From Spirochaetia bacterium UBA5763 (GTDB lineage: Bacteria; Spirochaetota; UBA4802; UBA5550): a stretch of DNA of 11,261 bases. Below the pieces are notes generated by a model. The model made no database searches. It was not told the origin of the DNA and worked only from the letters and a program-made list of their open reading frames with translations. Below are positions 6,218 to 11,261 of this stretch, one piece after another. Both the position numbers and the translations under genes were made by a program. The DNA lies in NCBI GenBank assembly GCA_002418835.1, contig DIEX01000022.1:56363-67623 (forward strand), written 5' to 3'. How positions within the stretch are numbered: the stretch's first letter is position 1; every line of letters begins with the position of its first letter.

Positions 6218-8410
6218 CTATAATTTTTTGTGATTCCTTAAAGCGAATACCACCATTTTTCTAAGCAGTTTCTCTTTTATTGATCCCGGTTTTGCAAGCT
6301 CCATCATCTCAAGGTAAGGATTTGCTTTTTTTGGAATAGGCCTTACCAGTTCTGTCAGGAGTCCGCTCACAAGTTTAAGAGGAGTACCCTGCGCCAGGGC
6401 TTTCATCGCCTTCAGAGATCCGCCAAGGGCAATTTCATCATCTGTTAAATCTGTTCCGAAGGGGAAGGGCTGAAAGTATCCTTCGGCCTGGAACGGTTTC
6501 AGAACTGATTCATATTTTCCGGGCAGGTTATGTCTGTACTCTTCAGGTATTTCATAATGCTGCGGAACCTTCTTCGCTTTCTTTGCCTGTGCAAGAAGTT
6601 CATCCTGAAACCTTGAGTCAGACACTTTAATCATCTCCATGATTACATCTTTATCCGGCTTGCCCCTGAGGTCTGCGATACCGTATTCAGTAACAATAAT
6701 GTCACGCAGGTGTTTTGGCACAGAACAGTGACCGTAGCTGAAAACTATATTAGACTTGAGGGTCTTGCCGCTCCCTCTTGTACTCCTTATCATCATTATA
6801 AGCCTTGCGTCCGGAAGTGCATGTGCCATGGAAACAAAGTTGTACTGTCCTCCAATACCGCTGACAACCCGTCCATCCTCAAGCTGATCAGATGCAACAG
6901 CACCGAAAATGTTTGCAACCATGCCGGCATTAACAAAACGGCCGCACTTTCTCTGGAGTGCACGCAGTTCCTCGCCGCCGTAAAGCTGGTTAACTTTTTC
7001 CACGCCTGACATGCCGAAAAGCTGCCTCTCCTCTTCGCTCATGGCGTTGAGTGAATTGTAGAAATCGCGTGGCCCGATAAAGAATGCCCCCAGGATAACC
7101 TTTCCGCCAAGAAGTTCCTTCCCGAGAAGTTTCCTGATCTCCTTTCTGTTGTTGTCGTCAGAAAGGTCGGTGGAGTATTTTGTGCCGCCCTCTATAATAG
7201 TCCCTTTTTTGAATTCGAGTCCTTTCTTTAGTATGCCGAACTCTGTGAGAAAATTGAAATCATCCTCTTCCAGCTTTTCATGTATTGCTTTCATGCTGAT
7301 AAGCTGGTCAATAATATCCTTTGGAATATTGTCCGCCGCAAGCTTCCCTGCATTGACAAGCTTCATCAGCGGGATGCTGTCAAAAACTTTCCGCTTAAGG
7401 ATTTTTTTCTTATACATCTGCATAAAAGCATCAACGAACATCTCTGATGAACCGTAGAGCCCCTGGTTGAAATGCCCTGTGTCACCGTATGCCTTTATCA
7501 GACTCTCGTACCGCTTAAGTACACCGGCCTTTTCGAGCACTTCAATGTATGTATCATGGTGGTCGTTTCTCATGGCGAGCCCTGCAACAATAGCGTCACC
7601 TAACGAACCGATACCTACCTGAATTGTTCCGCCGTCTTTTATAAGAGAGCTTACGTGGAGGCCAATCATGTGGTCTTTGAGCGCAACAGCGTCCTTCGGA
7701 GGCCCGAATAGCTGATAATTATACTGCTTCCCTTCGAGCAGAATATCAACCTCGCTCCCTTCGATTACAGCGTCTCCGTACATGAAAGGCATGTTGGCGT
7801 TCACCTCGGCGACAATTGCTACATTTTTGCCTGCTGATCTTAGTATTTTAAGTTCAGCCATAGCATGAAGAGTGATATCTGTATTGCACCCCAGGGAGTA
7901 CATTTTTTTCCCGTTTATTTCCTTTGATCCAAGAAGAAGCCCTACAACATTTATCCCGAAATTAATGGCATCCCGCACAACATGGGTGTAGTTGGAGCCC
8001 AGGTGGTTCTGCTGAGCTTCCGGGTTCTTCATATAACCGCCTGCTTTGTTGAAGAACTCATAAATTGCGACGTTTTTCGGGAGTTTTCCGGCCCTGAAAT
8101 CCAGCATATAGTCAAAGTCAGGAGTTCCTTCAAAAACCCTTGCTGCCAGAGGCTTGAGGAATCTCGACTCCAGCTCAGAGTGCCCTGTGGGCTTTTCGAG
8201 AGCCAGTGCTGTGACAATATCGAGTTTAATCTCCGGGTCCTCTTTTGCCCGTTTGTATAGTTCATTAATCAGCAGAATCGGTTTACCAAGAGCAAGAGTC
8301 ATACCGAATTTTATATCCTTACCCACATGAGCAATGATATCATCCACTGTCTTTTTTACGTCGTCTGTTACTACTGATTTACCTGGCTGAAGCCCTGTTT
8401 TTAAATTCAT
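6218..8410 (-). CDS. Acetyl-CoA hydrolase/transferase family protein, long form (730 aa)
   Basis: A cytosolic enzyme of the class I CoA-transferase fold, related to 4-hydroxybutyrate CoA-transferase and acetyl-CoA hydrolase. Recognisable blocks are TIQVGIGSLGDAI (262-274, family QxGIGxxPxAV), SSEMFVDAF (321-329), SGIGGQYNF (517-525) and IIVTEYGIADLRGK (571-584). E323 sits where the family has its catalytic glutamate (HTEM context), which forms the enzyme-CoA thioester, so the enzyme should be active. At 730 residues it is far longer than the usual 430-550: the extra length is spread over the N-terminal half, the stretch between the GIG motif and E323, and especially residues about 340-455. 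The start at 8410 has a strong ribosome-binding site (GGGGGG) and follows a long structured leader. It appears monocistronic, ended by the hairpin at 6161-6191. Acyl donor and acceptor cannot be told; short-chain acyl-CoA is likely. Confidence 0.85.
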   Translation of the reverse strand: MNLKTGLQPGKSVVTDDVKKTVDDIIAHVGKDIKFGMTLALGKPILLINELYKRAKEDPEIKLDIVTALALEKPTGHSELESRFLKPLAARVFEGTPDFDYMLDFRAGKLPKNVAIYEFFNKAGGYMKNPEAQQNHLGSNYTHVVRDAINFGINVVGLLLGSKEINGKKMYSLGCNTDITLHAMAELKILRSAGKNVAIVAEVNANMPFMYGDAVIEGSEVDILLEGKQYNYQLFGPPKDAVALKDHMIGLHVSSLIKDGGTIQVGIGSLGDAIVAGLAMRNDHHDTYIEVLEKAGVLKRYESLIKAYGDTGHFNQGLYGSSEMFVDAFMQMYKKKILKRKVFDSIPLMKLVNAGKLAADNIPKDIIDQLISMKAIHEKLEEDDFNFLTEFGILKKGLEFKKGTIIEGGTKYSTDLSDDNNRKEIRKLLGKELLGGKVILGAFFIGPRDFYNSLNAMSEEERQLFGMSGVEKVNQLYGGEELRALQRKCGRFVNAGMVANIFGAVASDQLEDGRVVSGIGGQYNFVSMAHALPDARLIMMIRSTRGSGKTLKSNIVFSYGHCSVPKHLRDIIVTEYGIADLRGKPDKDVIMEMIKVSDSRFQDELLAQAKKAKKVPQHYEIPEEYRHNLPGKYESVLKPFQAEGYFQPFPFGTDLTDDEIALGGSLKAMKALAQGTPLKLVSGLLTELVRPIPKKANPYLEMMELAKPGSIKEKLLRKMVVFALRNHKKL

Positions 8411-8434
8411 TTATATTTCCCCCCATATATTTTT

Positions 8435-8474
8435 ACACAGGAGATCAGCAGGAGTATCCGCTGAAGACCTGTGT
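8435..8474 (-). promoter_or_regulatory. Leader stem-loop upstream of the CoA-transferase gene
   Basis: ACACAGG (8435-8441) pairs with CCTGTGT (8468-8474); inside a symmetric AGA/AGA internal loop, TCAGC pairs with GCTGA and GGA with TCC around GTA. The result is a 40-nt hairpin ending 24 nt before the start codon and just before the G-rich ribosome-binding site. It is followed by A-rich, not T-rich, sequence on the transcribed strand, so it is not a terminator. Its place suggests control of translation or message stability. Confidence 0.55.
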
Positions 8475-8644
8475 ATTTCGCATAAATAAAATCCGGGCAA
8501 AGCTGACATGTCCTTTCTTTATATCTGTTCTTCGACTCTGACTGTTAAAGGGTGAACCCTGTGATATGCATGTTGAACTCAATGATTCTGGATGTGTAAT
8601 ATCTTTGCGGTTTTTTCTTCTACCGGATGAATAAATGTATATAT

Positions 8645-8672
8645 AGTATATCAGATTCAGCCCCCGTGATAA
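8645..8672 (-). promoter_or_regulatory. Candidate promoter of the CoA-transferase gene
   Basis: On the minus strand TTATCA (8667-8672) and TATACT (8645-8650) are separated by 16 bp. Transcription would start near 8638, leaving an untranslated leader of about 228 nt that includes the 8435-8474 hairpin. The AT-rich tract above it could act as an upstream activating element. Confidence 0.4.
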
Positions 8673-8886
8673 TACAAGAAACACATAGAACATACTTTAT
8701 AAGTATAATATAACTGAACACTTAAAAAATTTGTACAACTTTTTTAAAATTAATCAAAAAAAATTTGTTTTTCTTAGAAAAGTAGTACTTTTTTCTGGCT
8801 TATGTTAAGATTGTAGAGGTTTATGCACAGGTTTTGTGGTCTAAAAACTTAGTTTAACTAAGCATAAAATGGTCAATTTCAGAGGG

Positions 8887-8920
8887 AAAAATAAATGTAA
8901 ACTCCTTATAGGGAGTTTAC
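8887..8920 (-). terminator. Intrinsic terminator of the transporter gene
   Basis: Read on the minus strand, GTAAACTCC (pairing of 8912-8920 with 8897-8905) forms a perfect 9-bp stem around a 6-base loop and is followed by ATTTATTTTT (8887-8896). It lies 59 bp after the transporter stop codon. Confidence 0.78.
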
Positions 8921-8979
8921 GGGGAGTAATCTGTTAAAAACGGCATCGAAATTTTAAGTTTTCTGTCGAACTTTAACTT

Positions 8980-9858
8980 TTATTTCAATGCATTAAAGCG
9001 GATCTGAGCAATAATCATTCCGGTAAGCATGAGAGCGCATCCGGTGTACCCTCTCATCCCCATGATTTCATTAAGAAGTAGAAATCCGCCTAAGCTCGCG
9101 AAAACAGTCTCCATGCTGAGAACGATTGCTGCGTGCGACGGCTTCGCGTATTTCTGCCCGAATACCTGGAGAGTGTAGGCAATACCGACCGAGCATATCC
9201 CGCCGTAAAGAATTGGCACAAGTGCAAGCCTGAGCCCTTCCATAGTAACAGTCTCGAAAATAAATGCCGTGATAAGACTAAAGATCGAACATGTCATGAA
9301 CTGAACAAATGAAAGCTTCAGCGCGTCAATGCTCTTTGTGTAGTGATCAATCACAAGTATATGAACGGCCCAGAATATTGCGCCAATGAGCACATAAAGG
9401 TCACCATTTGAAATAGTAAAATCGCCGGTAACACTGAGGAGATAAAGGCCGGTGACAGCTACCAGTGCGCCAGCCCACATGTTCAAGGTTATTCTGTGCC
9501 TTAAAAAAATTCCGAAGATCGGAACAAGCACTATGTAGAGGCCTGTAATAAAACCCGCTTTCCCGGCAGTTGTATCGGATAGCCCTATCTGCTGCAGAGA
9601 CGCTGCGATAAATAACACAGAGCCGGTGATACCCCCGGCTAAAATTGTTTTTCTGTTCGAAGCGTCTATGGATTTATGGCTTCCTCTATTCATATAAAGC
9701 AGGGGGAGGAGCGAAAGCGCACCAAGGAAAAACCTGGTTCCATTGAATGTAAACGCACCAACATACCCGGCGCCTACGCGCTGCGCCACAAATGCAAATC
9801 CCCAGATTGCGGCAACCAGAAGGAGCATCATGTTTGCCTTGATTCTTTTATTTTCCAT
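8980..9858 (-). CDS. EamA/DMT-superfamily inner-membrane transporter
   Basis: A 292-residue polytopic membrane protein with about ten transmembrane helices in two EamA repeats (about residues 9-143 and 152-288). Members of the drug/metabolite transporter superfamily move small metabolites, often exporting amino acids or their relatives; the substrate cannot be told here. Family features seen: AAIWGFAFVAQRVG (16-29) in helix 1, TAGKAGFITGLYIVLVPIFG (97-116) at helices 4-5, and QKYAKPSHAAIVLSMETVFA (235-254) with GGFLLLNE (257-264) in the second half, the hallmark of the repeat. The start at 9858 is chosen because GGAG lies eight bases upstream and the protein then begins MENKRIKANMMLL, a basic N-terminus leading into helix 1. 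A longer reading from 9933 adds a 25-residue prefix and overlaps the regulatory dyads. It is transcribed away from the recombinase gene and has its own terminator. Confidence 0.88.
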   Translation of the reverse strand: MENKRIKANMMLLLVAAIWGFAFVAQRVGAGYVGAFTFNGTRFFLGALSLLPLLYMNRGSHKSIDASNRKTILAGGITGSVLFIAASLQQIGLSDTTAGKAGFITGLYIVLVPIFGIFLRHRITLNMWAGALVAVTGLYLLSVTGDFTISNGDLYVLIGAIFWAVHILVIDHYTKSIDALKLSFVQFMTCSIFSLITAFIFETVTMEGLRLALVPILYGGICSVGIAYTLQVFGQKYAKPSHAAIVLSMETVFASLGGFLLLNEIMGMRGYTGCALMLTGMIIAQIRFNALK

Positions 9859-9913
9859 TAACAATCTCCGTAAACGCAGCGGTAAGCAGCCTGTTTTATT
9901 GATTACTGCTATA

Positions 9914-9930
9914 ACACCGTTGCCCGGTGT
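9914..9930. repeat. Short GC-rich dyad upstream of the transporter gene
   Basis: ACACCG (9914-9919) and CGGTGT (9925-9930) flank TTGCC. On the minus strand a consensus TTGACA (9928-9933) overlaps it and TATAGC follows at 9908-9913, but the 14-bp spacing is short for a sigma70 promoter. It may be an operator within the transporter's control region. Confidence 0.35.
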
Positions 9931-9936
9931 CAACAG

Positions 9937-9977
9937 GATTATTTTGCAGCTTCGTGTTCCCCTGCCGGAAAATAATC
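9937..9977. repeat. Long inverted repeat in the transporter/recombinase divergent gap
   Basis: GATTATTTT (9937-9945) and AAAATAATC (9969-9977) are perfect 9-bp arms; inside, GCAG (9946-9949) can pair with CTGC (9962-9965), leaving a three-base bulge and a 12-base loop. No T-tract follows on either strand, so it is not an obvious terminator. It lies between the two divergent genes and could be a binding site, a structured leader element or a recombination-site relic. Confidence 0.5.
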
Positions 9978-10005
9978 AAAGATCGATAAATGTTTATTTG
10001 TTTGT

Positions 10006-10033
10006 TTGTGATGTTTGACATTATTTTTAATAT
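10006..10033 (+). promoter_or_regulatory. Weak promoter candidate for the recombinase gene
   Basis: TTGTGA (10006-10011) and TAATAT (10028-10033) are 16 bp apart; each matches four of six consensus bases. A perfect TTGACA at 10015-10020 has no suitable -10 partner. The leader would be about 50 nt. The ribosome-binding site is AGGG, nine bases before the ATG at 10092. No SOS-box-like palindrome was recognised. Confidence 0.28.
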
Positions 10034-10091
10034 CCTGAAAAAGAGTTGAAATAACGCTACTCCGCTCTTCTTATAGATCAGGGTATTATTT

Positions 10092-11165
10092 ATGAATAGA
10101 AAAGAAATACATATAGCCCCTTCTCCGGGATCTTGTCTTGCGGTAAAGCTTCAGTATGACCCTGAACTGCTCTCTGTAATAAAAGCAATTCCGGGAAGGC
10201 GCTGGAGCTTTGATGAAAAGACATGGTATATCCCTGACAGAAAGGAGTACTTTGATTCAATACTTTCCGCGTCAGCAGGTATGAATTATAATATCTTTGT
10301 AGGCGGGGATGATGTTTTCAGCTTCCGGGAGGAGACACTTCTGTATGAGTCCCTTGCTGACCTTAAAAATGAGCTCATAATTCGCAAATACAGCGGAAGC
10401 ACAATGGAGAGCTACATCCGGTATAATTTCAACCTGCTGAAACATGCCCGGCTTAAGGCTGATGATATTACTCAGCATGATATCACGCTCTTTCTTTCGG
10501 ATACAATCACACGGAATAATGCTAATGCGTCAACAGTACAGCTTATAATTAACGCTCTGAGATTTTACTTTGGAGAGGTACTGAAAAAGGATTTTATTTA
10601 TGAATTCACTCCTCCACGTAAAGATAAAAAACTCCCGGTTGTGCTGAGCAGGAATGAAGTTTTCTCAATTATTAGTAGTGTTGAAAACCTGAAACATCGA
10701 ACAGTGCTTATGCTGATTTATTCCGCCGGACTGAGACTGAATGAGGCAATTACAATTAAGATCAGTGATATTGATACTGACCGGGGTATGATTGTTATAA
10801 GGAAAGGGAAGGGGAGAAAGGACAGAACAACTCTTTTGTCTGAGAAATTTCTGGTGATTTTAAGAGAATATCTTGATGAGTACAGGCCTGATGACTGGCT
10901 TTTTGAAGGGCAGGTCAGAAAGGAACACCTTTCAGCCAGATCTGTACAGCATATATTTACCCGTGCTGCGGAAAAGGCAGGTATCAAGAAAAAAGCTTCA
11001 GTGCATACATTGAGGCATAGTTTTGCAACACATCTGCTTGAACAGGGGATTGATATAAGATTTATACAGGAATTGCTGGGGCATAGCAGCCCGAATACGA
11101 CCATGATTTATACTCATGTAAGTACGAGAAAGCTGAAAGACATTAAGAGTCCCCTTGACTTTTAG
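10092..11165 (+). CDS. Tyrosine recombinase with N-terminal HARP-like domain (XerD/integron-integrase-like)
   Basis: A 357-residue site-specific DNA recombinase. Residues about 15-70 (VKLQYDPELLSVIKAIPGRR, then W38, W45 and P48) resemble the HARP domain of SMARCAL1-type annealing helicases; this replaces nothing in the catalytic part and adds a possible second DNA-binding module. Residues about 80-165 are the SAM-like core-binding domain ending ALRFYFGEVLK (155-165), strikingly like integron integrases. The catalytic domain has all six residues: R215 (GLRLNEA), K240 (GKGRKDR), H305 and R308 (HTLRHSFATH), H331 (LLGHSS) and nucleophile Y340 (TTMIYTHV). The spacing from K240 to H305 (65 residues) shows that the extra segment of true IntI proteins is missing, so this is XerD-like in architecture although its tail (IKSPLDF) also recalls IntI. 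It stands alone, divergent from the transporter. It may act on chromosomal or mobile-element sites; no att site or cassette array is visible within the window. Confidence 0.9.
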   Translation: MNRKEIHIAPSPGSCLAVKLQYDPELLSVIKAIPGRRWSFDEKTWYIPDRKEYFDSILSASAGMNYNIFVGGDDVFSFREETLLYESLADLKNELIIRKYSGSTMESYIRYNFNLLKHARLKADDITQHDITLFLSDTITRNNANASTVQLIINALRFYFGEVLKKDFIYEFTPPRKDKKLPVVLSRNEVFSIISSVENLKHRTVLMLIYSAGLRLNEAITIKISDIDTDRGMIVIRKGKGRKDRTTLLSEKFLVILREYLDEYRPDDWLFEGQVRKEHLSARSVQHIFTRAAEKAGIKKKASVHTLRHSFATHLLEQGIDIRFIQELLGHSSPNTTMIYTHVSTRKLKDIKSPLDF

Positions 11166-11170
11166 TTTAC

Positions 11171-11261
11171 TGTGTGACATTAGTCGTTTTTCACCTTTCC
11201 TTAAAAGATTTGGTGACATACGGCCCACAGGAAAGAGTTATATGACATAGCAAAAAAATGG
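11171..11261. mobile_element. Possible end of an insertion sequence running out of the window
   Basis: TGACAT occurs three times in the same orientation, at 11175-11180, 11214-11219 and 11243-11248, with the contexts TGTGTGACAT, TTTGGTGACATA and TATATGACATAG. Repeated transposase-binding motifs behind a TG-starting end are typical of IS21-like and some other insertion sequences. The first copy begins six bases after the recombinase stop. No transposase is inside the window, so the call depends on sequence beyond 11261. Alternatives are an att-like site for the adjacent recombinase or chance. Confidence 0.35.

Larger units (their letters stand above)
8411..8979. other. 569-bp AT-rich gap: leader and promoter of the CoA-transferase gene, terminator of the transporter gene
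   Basis: No convincing gene lies here; an 82-codon minus-strand frame (8445-8693) has no ribosome-binding site or protein-like composition. From low to high coordinates it holds the leader hairpin (8435-8474), the promoter candidate (8645-8672), a very A/T-tract-rich stretch (about 8700-8800) with the dyad AAAAGTA-G-TACTTTT (about 8778-8792), the dyad CTTAGTT-T-AACTAAG (8848-8862), and the transporter terminator (8887-8920). No riboswitch class was recognised in the leader. Confidence 0.6.

Noticed and set aside
147..8410. A joint acyl-CoA operon of the racemase and the acetyl-CoA hydrolase/transferase
   Set aside because: They are about 5 kb apart, on opposite strands, with unrelated genes and terminators between them.
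8445..8693. Minus-strand 82-codon frame in the CoA-transferase leader
   Set aside because: No ribosome-binding site, poor protein-like composition, and it overlaps the promoter and the leader hairpin.
10092..11261. Mobile integron (IntI plus attI and cassettes)
   Set aside because: The recombinase resembles IntI in places, but the K240-H305 spacing is too short for the IntI-specific insertion, and no attC-like palindromes are visible in the 96 bp left.

Overview
The window is a stretch of ordinary-looking chromosome from a diderm (Gram-negative-type) bacterium. A signal-peptide-bearing outer-membrane beta-barrel protein with a POTRA-like domain shows the second membrane. The mix of genes (alpha-methylacyl-CoA racemase, very long acetyl-CoA hydrolase/transferase, MtaB, PpnP) would fit an environmental spirochaete or a similar diderm, but nothing here fixes the phylum and that guess is weak. 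No rRNA, tRNA, CRISPR array or phage structural gene was recognised.

Layout. (1) 1-146: a helically phased 21-bp tandem repeat array runs into the promoter and Shine-Dalgarno region of a racemase-type class III CoA-transferase-fold gene (147-1325, +). (2) 1326-1494: a convergent gap with two hairpins. (3) 5256 down to 1495 (-): a likely four-gene operon, in order of transcription a single-TM protein of unknown function, the tRNA methylthiotransferase mtaB, a small membrane protein of unknown function, and an Omp85/BamA-like outer-membrane protein. (4) 5516-5830 (+): ppnP, a cupin nucleoside phosphorylase, with its own terminator. (5) 5968-6153 (+): an isolated 61-residue helical protein behind a 16-bp palindrome and before a 14-bp-stem terminator. 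(6) 8410-6218 (-): a 730-residue acetyl-CoA hydrolase/transferase-family protein with a long structured leader. (7) 8411-8979: an AT-rich 569-bp gap holding that leader, its promoter and the terminator of the next gene. (8) 9858-8980 (-): an EamA/DMT-family transporter. (9) 10092-11165 (+): a tyrosine recombinase with all catalytic residues and an N-terminal HARP-like domain. (10) 11171-11261: spaced TGACAT repeats just after the recombinase, which look like the end of an insertion sequence that continues outside the window.

Functional links are modest. The racemase and the acetyl-CoA hydrolase/transferase both act on acyl-CoA thioesters but are far apart and not co-transcribed. The four-gene operon joins tRNA modification to envelope proteins. 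The parts least explained by known families are the phased repeat at the left edge, the isolated 61-aa gene with its palindrome, the long leader of the CoA-transferase gene, and the recombinase with the repeats beside it. I did not find a clear new multi-gene system.
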